From Valencia hispanica (lineage: Eukaryota; Chordata; Actinopteri; Cyprinodontiformes; Valenciidae): 64,000 nt of DNA. Below the pieces are notes generated by a model. That model was not told the DNA's origin, did not search any database, and saw only the letters and a program-made list of their open reading frames with translations. The stretch spans positions 1,927,001-1,991,000 of the forward strand of contig OY747702.1 in assembly GCA_963556495.2 (NCBI GenBank). The letters run 5' to 3'. Below are positions 32,498-42,970 of the stretch, in pieces (position 1 is the first letter of the stretch; the number at the start of each line of letters is the position of its first letter). A program made the translations under genes and the position numbers.

Positions 32498-33490
32498 TCA
32501 ATTCAGTTTATTTATATAGTGCTGATTCACAACAGATGTCATCTCAAGGCATTTTATAAGAAAGGTTATTTCAAAACAGTCATACATACATTCCTATCAG
32601 TTTATACTTTTTTTATTTAAGGAATCCCAGCAAATTGCATCGAGTGATTGACTTGCAGTTGCGCCCTGTTGATGCAGACTCCAACCACAGCAATCCCTGA
32701 TACTGAGCAAGCATGCAGCGACAGTGGAGAGGAAAAACTCCCCTTTAACAGAAAGAAACCTCCTGCAGTACCAGAACCAGAACCTGGCTCAGTACGAGCG
32801 GCCATCTGCCACGACCGTCTGGAGGTTCGAGAAGACAGAGGAGAGACACAGAAAGAACAGAAGAACTGATGTAAGAGTACTTTCTATATTAAAGCAAGTT
32901 AAAAGTTGATACATGACACACATGACACAGAGGATGTTCAGTTACTGGGAGAATCCTCCCAGTTGATGTCCCCCGTCCAACAGGACATTGTAGCTAAGCA
33001 GGATACCAGACCAGGTATATCTTCTATGGAGAGAAAAACACTGAGAGAAAACAAAGTTAACAGTCGAAATAACAGCAAATAATACAACTGGAGAGTAGTA
33101 GGAGATAAAAGTAGGAGAGTGAAAGTCAGTCTGTCCTCCAGCAGTCTAAGCCTATAGCAGCATAACTACAGAGATTGCTCAGGATGACCTTAGCCACTCT
33201 AACTATAAGCTTTATCAAAAAGGAAAGTTTTAAGCCTGGCCTTAAAAGTAAACAGAGTGTCTGCCTCACGGACTAAAGCTGGGAGCTGGTTCCACAGGAG
33301 AGGAGCCTGATAACTAAAAGATCTGCCTCCCATTTTACTTTTAAAATCCTAGGAACTACAAGTAAACCGGCAGTCTGAGAGCAAAGTGCTCTGTTAGGAA
33401 CATATGGAACAATTAGATCTCTGATGTATGACGGAGCTAATTATTATGGGCTTTATATGTAAGAAGGAAGATCTTAAATTATATTCAGGA
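32498..33490 (-). mobile_element. L2-clade LINE 3' end (5'-truncated)
   Basis: The tail in inverted form (TCAATTCAGTTTATTTATAT) begins at 32498. The 3' UTR and C-terminal codons follow to about 33490, including the inverted SFSYQAPLLWNQLPALVRE region. It aligns with the L2 at 39392-40787. Its ORF is broken. Confidence 0.85.
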
Positions 33491-34680
33491 TTTAAGAGGG
33501 AAACTATTAAACCATTCAGACACACACAATTAATAGTAATGTGCATATAATGAAAACCACACTGAAAAGCTAAGAATATCCTCACTGATGCGACACGATG
33601 AAATCAACAATATGGTGTCTCCCAGTCAGAACACGTGGAGCACTAAATAACACTATAGGGCATATTTTTACACTTTTATCACAATGACTGCAATGATTCT
33701 TAAGTAGCACCTCTATGTATTCTTTTAAGGGCTGTACTGTTTGTTATGGATTGTTGTTAAATGTTCTGTGTTCCAGTTATACACTGTACTGTCCCTTTAA
33801 GGAGGGGCTGTTTGGAACCGGAAGTGTAATTCAGGGTGTGGTTGTTCTGGTGTGTGTCATCTTTTGTTGGCATGGGTAATGACCATAACAGTGACTCCAA
33901 TTCTTTGCATGATTGTGCTGCAGAAATGAATCTCTAAACAGAACGGTGACTGTCTCCTGAGCTTTAATGAACTACAGTACGAAACTTTACCACAAATAAA
34001 GTCAATATATACATTATATTTTATGTGTTACATCTTGAAAGCAGAATGAGATTAACTTTCAGGAAACAAAATGCAATTAAGAGCTAACAGGGCTAACAAC
34101 TTTGCTCCAAGCAGTGCTCCTTAAAGTTGGCAGAAAACTGCAGCACCTGTCCCTTTACTCACTACAGCCACTGTCAGCTCAGAAGACAGATGGTCAAATA
34201 TCTGCAGCAGGGTCTGTTTTAAGCTTATATCTAGTACTTTCTTTGTTTTTCAACTGCACAGTGTAATACGTTGCAGCACAGTGCTCTCCTCAGGTTCTGC
34301 ACATGATCTCACACACAACAAGGCAGCTGATATGGAGCAGCAGGGCGGGAAATACAGCAGAAAGCTGCATTCCTATTGACTGAAACAATAAAATCTGTGT
34401 ATTCTGATTGGTTTGGCAGGATATATATCTTTGTTCCTTCTATGTTATTAAAGAAGTACACACATTTGTATGTGGATAAAATGGAGCTGCCAGGTGCATC
34501 TTTTTTCTACAAGCACTAAATTCAAGTCGGAGATAGAAGCAGTTCTTCTTTTGAACTCTAAACCTTCCAGCTGCTGAAGATATAAAACGGATCCATTTAA
34601 CTGCTTGAAGTAAAACATTCAATATTTGACAAGATACACCATGATCCTGCTCATCAAATGCATTTAGAAAGGATCATAAG
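33491..34680. other. Unassigned sequence
   Basis: No gene was recognised. A block at 33780-33850 (CCCTTTAAGGAGGGGCTG, then GGAACCGGAAGTG with an ETS-type core) resembles promoter or LTR sequence, and AATAAA occurs at about 33996. No boundary or coding region could be assigned. Confidence 0.35.
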
Positions 34681-35069
34681 CTTAAAGCTGCAGTCTGGAG
34701 AATATATTTACGTATCAAAGTTTTATAAATCTTTAAAATGAGAGTGGGGTTCAATACTATGATAAGAGGCTAGTGCTCCACAACACTTGTTATTTTTCTT
34801 AATCCCACCTTCCTCCCGTAGACCCCTATGCATTTCACACTGAGCAGCATTTTTTTTGTGTGCCAAAAATACAATCAGATGGTGCTAAATAGCGCTTGCT
34901 GCTTACTTCTTTGACTGGCTGTCACCAGAGGTAATGCGCGTGCACAACTGCTGCTGGAGGGCTGGAGGGAGGGAAGGGGAGGGGAGGGAGGAGTGTTTTG
35001 GGAGGTGCCTTGGTACGTTGGATTCAAAAAAATCTCTCTCCCTCAAATACTACAGACTGCAGCTTTAAG
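34681..35069. mobile_element. MITE with perfect 17-bp inverted ends
   Basis: CTTAAAGCTGCAGTCTG (34681-34697) is mirrored exactly by CAGACTGCAGCTTTAAG (35053-35069), enclosing 389 bases with a G-rich purine block (34960-35000). There is no ORF. The TTAA next to each tip could be a piggyBac-type target site, but the rest of the terminus does not decide the superfamily. Confidence 0.7.
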
Positions 35070-35302
35070 TAGGCATCTACAAATTTCCAGACAACTGCAA
35101 AGCTGCTGAAACACTGAGTTTATTCAAGTCACGTCTGAAAACGTATCTGTTTAGAAATGCCTTTCAGTAATGTTTTCATGTGTCGTATGTTTTGTGTTTG
35201 CTTTTTGCTTAATTGGTGTTGTTACTTTATCAGCTAATAATGTAAAGAACCTTGAATTACCTTGTTGTTGAAAGTGTGCTATACAGATAAAATTACCTTG
35301 CC
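35070..35302 (+). mobile_element. LINE 3' tail of a second L2-like family
   Basis: The sequence ends TGTGCTATACAGATAAAATT ACCTTGCC and is preceded by AAAGAACCTTGAATTACCTTG, a typical 3' UTR end of L2-like fish LINEs. The upstream part reads a short decayed C-terminal peptide (about 35100-35160). It is immediately followed by an inverted L2 end. Confidence 0.5.
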
Positions 35303-36300
35303 TGGGGATTCACAACAGATGTCATCTCAAGGCACTTACCAAGAAGTCATTTCAATACATTTATACAAACATTCCAATCAGTTAAAAAGTTTCCGATTTA
35401 AGGAATCCCAGTAGATTGCATCAGTCATTGGCGTGAGGTTGGGCCCCGTTGATGCAGATTTCCAACCACAGCAATCCTTCATTAATCCCTCATACTGAGC
35501 AAGCATGTAGCGACGGTGGAGAGGAAAAACTCCCCTTTAACAGGAAGAAACCTCCAACAGAACCAGGCTCAGTAGGAGCGGCCATCTGCCACGACCGTCT
35601 GGGGGTTTGAGAAGACAGAGCAGAGACAGAAGGAACAGAAGATCTGATATAAGAGTCTCTGTTACAGAAAGTAAAAAGTTGGTAACATGACATGGTGGAT
35701 GTTCAGTTACTGGGAGGATCATCCCAGTCGATGCCCACCGTCCAACAGGGCATTGCAGCCAAGCAGGATACCAGACCAGGTATATCTTCTATGGAGAGAA
35801 AAACACTGAGAGAAAACAAAGTTAACAGTCGGAATAACAGAATGTACTGTAATACAACTGGAGAGTAGTAGGAGAAAAGGAAGTAGCAGAGTGAAGAAAA
35901 GTGGTCAGTCTGTCCTCCAGCAGTCTAAGCCTATAGCAGCATAACTACAGAGATAGCTGAGGATGACCTAAGCCACTCTAACTATAAGCTTTATCAAAAA
36001 GGAAAGTTTTAAGCCTGGCCTTAAAAGTAAACAGAGTGTCTGCCTCACGGACTAAAGCTGGGAGCTGGTTCCACAGGAGAGGAGCCTGATAACTAAGAGA
36101 TCTGCCTCCCATTCTACATTTAGAAATCCTAGGAACTACAAGTAAACCTGGTCCAAAGACAGCAACTTCTGTCTTGTCAGAATTTAAGAGCAAAAAGTTT
36201 AGACTCATCCATGTTTTTATGTTTTCCAGACATGCCTGTAATCTACCTAACTGACTGGATTCATCAGGATTTATTGATAAATATAGTTGTGTTTCATCTG
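35303..36300 (-). pseudogene. L2-clade LINE end with internal deletion fusing RT to C-terminus
   Basis: On the minus strand the frame 36493-35978 contains the RT motif C region as GADETQLYLSINPDESSQL (the usual ADD has become ADE) and NIKTWMSLNFLLLNSDKTEV. It then jumps directly to GLLVVPRISKCRMGGRSLSY and LKTFLFDKAYS. Comparison with 40088-40720 shows that about 140 residues are missing while the frame is kept. The N-terminal 60 codons of the ORF come from other sequence. The 3' UTR and tail run to 35303. Confidence 0.75.
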
Positions 36301-36485
36301 CACCAGTGGAAAAACTAACTAATCCTTTAGTGACAGCAACATGATCCCACACATCTCCTACTTGATAAAAATCAGGTGACCTTGTTGTACATTGGAAAAC
36401 CTCAACATGACGGTCTATTGTCACGTGGCAGTTGGTTGATGAGCATGTTCTTGTTTGGAGGCTGTAGCTGGGTGTAGTCTCATTG
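36301..36485. other. Short unassigned spacer
   Basis: A piece at 36306-36345 (CAGTGGAAAAACTAACTAAT) resembles 20441-20480 in the same plus orientation, where it is part of L2 copy I. The rest is not recognised. Confidence 0.35.
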
Positions 36486-37262
36486 GGGTTCAATTCAATT
36501 CAAAAATACTTTATTGATCCCAGAGGGAAATTAAGTGTTTCTGTAGCTCATATAATTAATTCTTTAAGGAGTTGTTGTAGATAGTGATGGCTGTGGGCAG
36601 GAAGGATTTCCTCTAGCAGTCTGCAGCGAAACTGAAAAAGCCTGAAGACACTATGTTGTTGCATGAGAATCTCACGAAGAGGATGCTCAGGGTTGTCCAT
36701 AATTTTTTTGATTTTATTAATAATCCTTCTTTGCATTATCATCTCCAGTGGTTCCACAGTAGTGCCAATCACAGAATCAGCCTTCTTTATCAGGTTGTTG
36801 AGCCTTTTTAAGTCATGGCTCTGATGCTGCTACCCCAACAGATGATGGCTGAAGAGATTACACTCTCCACAACAGACTTGTAGAAGATTTGCAGCATCTT
36901 GCTGCAAACATTGAAGCCCCAAGCTTCCTCAAGAAGTCCATTCTGCTCTGTCCCTTCTTGTAGACGGTTTCACTGTTCAGCCTCCAGTCCAGTCTGTTGT
37001 CAAGGTAAACTCCATGGTATTTATACTCCTCAACCACCGCCACTTCTTCTCCCATGATGGAAACAGTGTTTGACTTATCCCTGTTTCTTCTGAAATCTAC
37101 AATCATCTCCTTTCTTTTATTCACATTTAAAGTAAGACGATTGTTTCCACACCATGTCAAAAAACGGTCCACCAGCTCTCTGTATTCAGCTTCTTGTCCA
37201 TCTCTGATACACCCGACAATTGCAGAGTCATCTGGGTATTTCTGCAGATGACAGGGCTCGGG
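36486..37262 (-). pseudogene. Rex1/Babar-like LINE 3' end
   Basis: The minus strand aligns with residues 615-850 of the intact ORF. It starts at CHLQKYPDDSAIVGCIRDGQ (motif C with P in place of S) and includes VDFRRNRDKSNTVSIMGEEV and MDNPEHPLREILMQQHSVF. Frameshifts near 36890 and 36770 break it into ORFs 36858-37337 and 36548-36772. It ends in the inverted TTGAATTG tail at 36486. The 5' end is truncated exactly at RT motif C. Confidence 0.85.
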
Positions 37263-37384
37263 TTTCAGGAGGAGTAGACGTAGAATGTTGCTGATGTGGT
37301 GTTCAACCGGATTGTCAGAATTATTATTTACATACACACTGTAGTCATCCTTTATATTTCAAAGCTGAGAAGCATTATTTTAAG

Positions 37385-38275
37385 ACACCAATAAAAATAG
37401 GTACCGGCTGGCCAAGCGGAGTGCGGCACGGATGGTCGCTGAGGCAATAAATCGGGCTTGGGAGGAGTTTGGAGAGGCCATGGAGAACGACTTTCCTGCG
37501 GCTTCGAGGCAATTCTGGTCCACCATCCGGCATCTCAGGGGGGGAAAGCGGTCCGCCACCAACACTATTTACAGTGGGGGTGGTGTGCTTCTGACCTCAA
37601 TGCAGGATGTTTTGGGTCGGTGGATGGTATACTTTGAAGACCTCCTAAATCCTACCGCCACGCCTTCCTATCTGGAAGAAGAGTCTGGGGACTTTGGGTC
37701 GGGCTCTCCAATCTCTGGTGCCGAAGTCACTGAGTTGGTTAAACAGCTCCTTGGTGCAAGGCTCCAAGGGTGGATGACATTCGCCCTGAGTTCCTTAAGG
37801 CTCTGGATGTTGTGGGGCTGTGTTGGTTAGCTCGGGTCTGCAATGTTGCGTGGACATCGGGGACAGATCCCTTGGATTGGTAGATCGGGGTGGTGATTCC
37901 CCTATTTAAAAATTGAGTTCCAACTACAGGTGGATCACACTTCTGAGCCTCCCTGGTAAGGTCTATTCGGAGGTTCTGGAGAGGAGGGTCCAACGGAGAG
38001 TCGAACCTCGGATTCAGGAAGAACGGTTTTCGTCCAATTTCGGCCTTGGAACACTGGACCAGCTCTACACCCTCAGCAGGGTCCTGGAGGGTGTGTGAGA
38101 GTCCCCCCAACTGCTCTGCATGTGTTTTGTGGACTTGGAGAAAGCATTTGACCATGTCCCTCGGGGAGTCCTGTGGGGAGTACTCAGGGAGTATGGGGTA
38201 CCGGGCCCGTTGATATGGGCTGTTAGGTCTCTGTACAACCGGTGTCAGAGTTTGGTTCGTATTGCTGGTATTGTA
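37385..38275 (+). pseudogene. Rex3-like (RTE clade) ORF: linker and RT, part 1
   Basis: The plus strand encodes FGEAMENDFPAASRQFWSTI RHLRGGK, then LSLPGKVYSEVLERRVQRRV, and motif A as CFVDLEKAFDHVPRGV (38117 onward) ending RCQSLVRIAG. Stops and frameshifts occur (between 37830 and 37913, and after 38098). The three parts 37385-38275, 38925-39391 and 40796-41095 form one LINE interrupted twice. Confidence 0.8.
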
Positions 38276-38924
38276 AATAAAAACGTTTAAACAAGCATTG
38301 AATGAATACACAGGCCAAAAGGTGAAGGGGTTATGTGCTAAAATAATTACCTAAATGCAGAAAAGTGTTGGCACAGGATGTGACCCACGGGTCAGAAAGG
38401 AACGGTCACGATTAAATGGACAAAACTGTTAAGAACAGGATATGAGTTAGACAATGGGTGACGATTCTCTGAAAAAAACAGGAAACATCTGTTGGTTTGG
38501 TCGTGCAAAATAGGCTGTTGAGAGAAGGAAGGTTTTCTGCTTAGCAACCAAAAGGAATATATTAAAAGGGGCTTAACCTATTAGGGACGGACTACAGGCA
38601 CACTTTGCATCTATATGAATATGTATTATTAAGCTGATTGGATCCTGTAAGAGAGGCTGTCTCTCAGAATGTTTTGTAATAACTTTGTAAAGAAATAAAA
38701 GGCATTAATGAGGAAGAGTTCTTTGAAGATGATTTTGGTGAGAATCTCTTTCCATGCATGCCCAACAAAATATATATTGTGTGAATGTGTAATTCTTTTT
38801 TATACTCTGCCACAGGATAAACGAACTGGGAGAGAGGAGTTAGCTGACAGCAGGCTGGTCAGGGACTGGTAGCATAGCAGCGTGAGGCGCAGGCTTTCAC
38901 TTAAAAATCTCCTCTCATCACTGG
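38276..38924 (+). mobile_element. LTR-like insertion in the Rex3-like copy
   Basis: About 650 bases separate codons that are adjacent in RTE proteins (RIAG, then NKSGSFPVRVGLHQG). Short similar flanks CTGGTA and CTGGCA sit at the two sides. The inserted piece has a TATA-like TATTAAAAGGGGCTT at about 38560 and AATAAAAGGC at about 38694, followed by a CCCAACA at about 38760, the order expected of U3-R-U5. The superfamily was not determined. Confidence 0.45.
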
Positions 38925-39391
38925 CAATAAGTCGGGTTCGTTTCCAGTGAGAGTTGGACTCCACCAAGGTTCCCATTTGTCACAATTCTGTTCTTAACTT
39001 TTATGGACAGGATTTCTAGGTGCAGCCAAGGTGATGAGGGGATCTGTTTTGGTGTCCTCAGGATTGGGTATCTGCTTTTTGCACATGATGTGGTCCTGTT
39101 GGCTTTATCGGAACGTGATCTGCGGCTTTCACTGGAGCGGTTCGCAGCCGAGTGTGAAGCGACTGGGATGAGAATCAGCACCTCCAACTTGTTGACCATG
39201 GTCATGAGCCAGAAAAGGGTAGAGTGCCTTTTCCAGGTCAGGGACGAGGTCCTTCCCCAAGTGGAGGATTTTAGGTATCTGAACGTCTTGTTCATGAATG
39301 AGGAAAAAAATGTAGTGGGAGATCGATAGGCAGATTGGCAAGGCGTCTGCAGTGATGCAGGCGCTGTACCGGTCTGTCGTGGTGAAGATTT
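38925..39391 (+). pseudogene. Rex3-like ORF: RT motif C region, part 2
   Basis: It reads MDRISRCSQGDEGICFG, then LLFAHDVVLLALSERDL, then ERFAAECEATGMRISTSN. The RT catalytic FADD box has become FAHD, losing an essential aspartate. A frameshift follows near 39325. The part ends in the target site GAAGATTT of the L2 insertion. Confidence 0.85.
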
Positions 39392-40787
39392 CAATTCAAT
39401 TCAGTTTATTTATATAGCGCCAATTCACAACAGATGTCATCTCAAGGCACTTAACAAGAAGTCATTTCAATACAATTATACAAACATTCCAATCAGTTAA
39501 AAAGTTTCCTATTTAAGGAATCCCAGCAGATTGCGTCAGTCATTGGCGTGAGGTTGGGCAGATTTCCAACCACAGCAATCCTTCAGCAATCCCTCATACT
39601 GAGCAAGCATGTAGCGACAGTGGAGAGGAAAAACTCCCCTTTAACAGGAAGAAACCTCCAACAGAACCAGGCTCAGTAGGAGCGGCCATCTGCCATGACC
39701 GTCTGGGGGTTTGAGAAGACAGAGCAGAACACAGAAGGAACAGAAGATCCGATATAAGAGAACTTTCTATGTTACAGAAAGTAAAAAGTTGATAACAGGA
39801 CACAGTGGATGTTCAGTTACTGAGAGGATCATCCCAGTCGATGACCCCCGTCCAACAGGGCATTGCAGCCAAGCAGGATACCAGACCAGGTGTATCTTCG
39901 ATGGGGAGAAAAACACTGAGAGAAAACAAAGTTAACAGTCGAAATAACAGAATGTACTGTAATACAACTGGAGAGTCGTAGGAGAAAAGGAAGTAGCAGA
40001 GTGAAGAAAATTGGTAAGTCTGTCCTCCAGCAGTCTAAGCCTATAGCAGCATAACTACAGAGATAGCTCAGGATGACCTAAGCCACTCTAACTATAAGCT
40101 TTATCAAAAAGGAAAGTTTTAAGCCTGGCCTTAAAAGTAAACAGAGTGTCTGCCTCACGGACTAAAGCTGGGAGCTGGTTCCACAGGAGAGGAGCCTGAT
40201 AACTAAAAGATCTGCCTCCCATTCTACTTTTAGAGATCCTAGGAACTACAAGTAAACCTGCAGTCTGAGAGCGAAGTGCTCTTTTAGGAACATATGGAAC
40301 AATTAGATCTCTGATGTATGATGGAGCTTGATTATTAAGGGCTTTGTATGTAAGAAGAAGGATCTTAAATTCTATTCTGGATTTAACAGGGAGCCAATGA
40401 AGGGAAGCTAAAACAGGAGAAATGTGATCTCTCTTTTTAATATTCATCAGAACTCTTGCTGCCGCATTTTGGATCAACTGAAGGCTTTTAATGGCATTTT
40501 GTGGACTTCCTGATAGTAAAGAATTACAGTAGTCCAGCCTTGAGGTAACAAATGCATGGACTAGTTTCTCAGCATCACTCCTGGACAGGATGTTTCTAAT
40601 TTTAGCAATATTCCGGAGGTGAAAGAAAGAAATCCTAGAAACCTGTTTAATATGGGATTTAAATGTCAAGTCTTGGTCAAAAATAACGCCGAGGTTCTTT
40701 ACGTTATTACTGGGGGACAATTTAATGCCATCCAGATGAAGTGATTGACTAATCAGTTTCTGTTTAAGAACTTCTGGTCCAAAGACA
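39392..40787 (-). mobile_element. L2-clade LINE, 5'-truncated, with 8-bp target duplications
   Basis: GAAGATTT lies at 39384-39391 and 40788-40795. The L2 lies between, inverted, with its tail (TCAATTCAATTCAGTTTATT) at the left and its truncated 5' end at 40787. The host Rex3-like frame continues on both sides. This is the cleanest L2 insertion in the window. Confidence 0.9.
40088..40720 (-). CDS. L2 ORF2 C-terminal region, open
   Basis: A frame of 210 codons encodes the post-RT C-terminal domain of an L2-clade LINE: NNVKNLGVIFDQDLTFKSHI, SRSDAEKLVHAFVTSRLDYC, LIQNAAARVLMNIKKRDHIS, LLVVPRISKSRMGGRSFSYQ, ending LKTFLFDKAYS. There is no endonuclease or RT because the insertion is 5'-truncated at 40787. 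The reading frame continues a little upstream of the methionine. The open state fits a fairly recent insertion, together with the clear target duplication. Confidence 0.85.
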   Translation of the reverse strand: MSPSNNVKNLGVIFDQDLTFKSHIKQVSRISFFHLRNIAKIRNILSRSDAEKLVHAFVTSRLDYCNSLLSGSPQNAIKSLQLIQNAAARVLMNIKKRDHISPVLASLHWLPVKSRIEFKILLLTYKALNNQAPSYIRDLIVPYVPKRALRSQTAGLLVVPRISKSRMGGRSFSYQAPLLWNQLPALVREADTLFTFKARLKTFLFDKAYS

Positions 40788-40795
40788 GAAGATTT

Positions 40796-41100
40796 ACAGG
40801 TCGATCTATGTTTCTACCCTGATCTATGGTCACAAACTGTTGGTGGTGAGATACAAGCACGGATACAAGCAGCTAAAATGAGTTGTCTCCATAGGGTGTC
40901 TGAACTCTCCCTTGTAGATAGGGTGTAAAGCTCATCCGGGAGGGGCTTAGAGTTGAGCCGCTGCTCCTCCACATTGAGGTGAGTCAGATGAGGTGGCTCG
41001 GGCATCTGGTTAGGTTGCCTCCTGGATGACTCCCTGGTGAGGTGTTTCAGGCACATTCCTCCGGGGGAGCCCCAGAGGAAGACCCAGGAGAGACTATTGA
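40796..41100 (+). pseudogene. Rex3-like ORF: C-terminal part 3
   Basis: After the L2, the sequence TCGATCTATGTTTCTACCCT and following codons correspond to the IYVPTLIYGHELWV region of the right-edge Rex3-like ORF, in turn followed by the LRWLGHLVR and GVFQA-type stations with frameshifts. The copy breaks off near 41100 before its tail. Confidence 0.75.
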
Positions 41101-41950
41101 TTGGCGTTTTTCCACTCGTACCTACTCGGCCCAACTCAGTCCTGGTTCCATTGTTTTTCCACTGGCAGATGTCGGGCAGAATCGGGCTAAGCTGATACCA
41201 TTTTTCGTACCAGCTTCGCTGCGGTTCCATCAGGGCCAAGCAGGGACTAAAAAAGCGACGTCAGACAGCTGTCGGTCCCTGATTGGCTAGAGGGTGGAGT
41301 CACTGGCTGGGCAACATGACAGCCTCTTTTCACAACAACCAAAATTTATCTTTAGTTTTAGATTATATAGTGGGCGTCTTTAACCTGAAAACCCGCAGTA
41401 GAGCAACTCTGGTACCCTCTTCCATCCAGGCTGTAAATACAATTTTAAATCGGTAAGTTAACATTTAATTAAAATAATTTATTTAAATGAAATTATCATT
41501 AACTTAATGCAAGTTTTCACTAATATTTTTAACTTAGTTATTAATATTGTATGAGATCTATTTAGTCTATGCATGAGATACATGATCAAGCTAAGTTAGT
41601 TAGGATAGTTCACACATACACTAATTGTTAGTAATTGTACTACCATGTAGGATCTCCCAGTTAAAAAAAACTGTTCCCACAGCTATTGTAGATTAGCAAC
41701 AGCTAGTATAAATAATTTTGATCCTAGTCAATTGTGCAACGTATGAATTTTACTAATCATTTATTGAGGTCTGGGAAGGGATAAGTTGCACTTTTAGTAA
41801 GACACTTGTGTTTCTTCTTATAGATTTTGTTTACCAAGTCACAATGGTTGCATGCCTGTCCTCCACAACAGCCAAACAAAGCAGAAAATGTAAGTACCCG
41901 TCTCCACTTCATGTGCAATTTTAATATTATCCTTTGAACTGATAGGCCAC
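41101..41950. other. Non-coding DNA-transposon-like region
   Basis: The block at 41105-41300 (GCGTTTTTCCACTCGTACC, then a second TTTTTCCACTGG and CGTACCAGCTTCGCTG) resembles the ends of a common fish PIF/Harbinger-type non-autonomous family. The remainder is AT-rich and unassigned. Confidence 0.4.
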
Positions 41951-42340
41951 ACCTGTGCAACTACCATTCATTATGTTAGTTTTTTTTGGGATTTGGATCA
42001 TTGGAGACAGCTTTATCGACATAGTTCTGAGAGAGCTGAAGAAACCATTGGAGGAAACCTCGGCTTCCAAGACGTCTGTATCTCCTGGTTTGGCTGGGCT
42101 GAGGTGGAAAGGCCTTCTCCCTTTTTTTTCCATCTCCCTGTTAGGAAGAGCAGCTCTACATGTCCTCATCATCAGCTGTAGCGGAAATGACATGGGGGTG
42201 GTCAGCAGTGTCCAGTTGGTGAACATGATGGAGGACCTGCACCATTAATTTTCTCCACCCTCAGATGTCCATCATCTTCTCCTCCATCACCCAAAGGCGT
42301 CGATAGAGGGCAGGTGTAAACCCAGCAAAAATAGTCGGAG
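41951..42340 (+). pseudogene. SGNH-hydrolase-like domain relic
   Basis: The plus strand shows GIWIIGDSF (block I, GDS), GLRWKGLLPFF (block II glycine), LIISCSGND (block III, GND) and, in a shifted frame after a stop, SIIFSSITQRR. This order resembles SGNH/GDSL-type hydrolase domains found in several fish mobile-element ORFs. At least one frameshift lies around 42020-42070 and a stop at 42248. No other element domain is attached, so the carrier is unknown. Confidence 0.5.
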
Positions 42341-42970
42341 ATTCTTTTTTTTTTTTTTACCGTCAGCTGGTTCTAACTAGTTTTTTTTTACTTCACACAC
42401 CTAGTGACACTTTCTTGCTGTATTTTGTAAAAAATAAAATAAAGGTATAAATAATATTAGGCTACAAATTAAGCTACACACACACACACATACCTGGTGT
42501 GAAAATAAAAAATATTCCACATTTTATTTTAATCACACTGATCAGAAAAAAGTTAAAAGTAAAAAAAAGAAAGTAATGTTGAGATGAAAACTCTTGTTCA
42601 TTACATTTTACTTCATAATTGCAACCGCATGTGTTGTATTCATTGTTGCAAAACTTGGTCTGTATATAGTTCGTCTGTTATTGTGATCAAAACCATTGAT
42701 CTGAAGCTCAATGCTGATGCGGTCATGTAAATCATTTTCTAATCAGCAATAAATATAAAAATTTCTGATGAACCCATATTAATTGCATGTTTAAAATGAC
42801 ATACCGGTTAAAGCACCGCCCATTTTAAGACAACGCAACCCACTTCCTGGTTAAACCCCACCCACTTCCGGGTTAGGCCCCGCCCAGTCCGAGTACAGAT
42901 ACGGATAGAGATAATTCATATGGTTAACAGATACAGATACAGATAATGCTGTACTCGCTCATCCCTAATA
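42341..42970 (-). mobile_element. hAT-like terminal region, one end only
   Basis: The right end reads, on the minus strand, TAGGGATGAGCGAGTACAGC, followed by ATACAGATAC-type repeats and CCCGCCCA/CTTCCGGG blocks near 42800-42900. This is typical of a fish hAT family terminus. The matching left end was not found. Bases 42341-42780 are AT-rich with a short (CA)n at about 42476. Confidence 0.45.
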
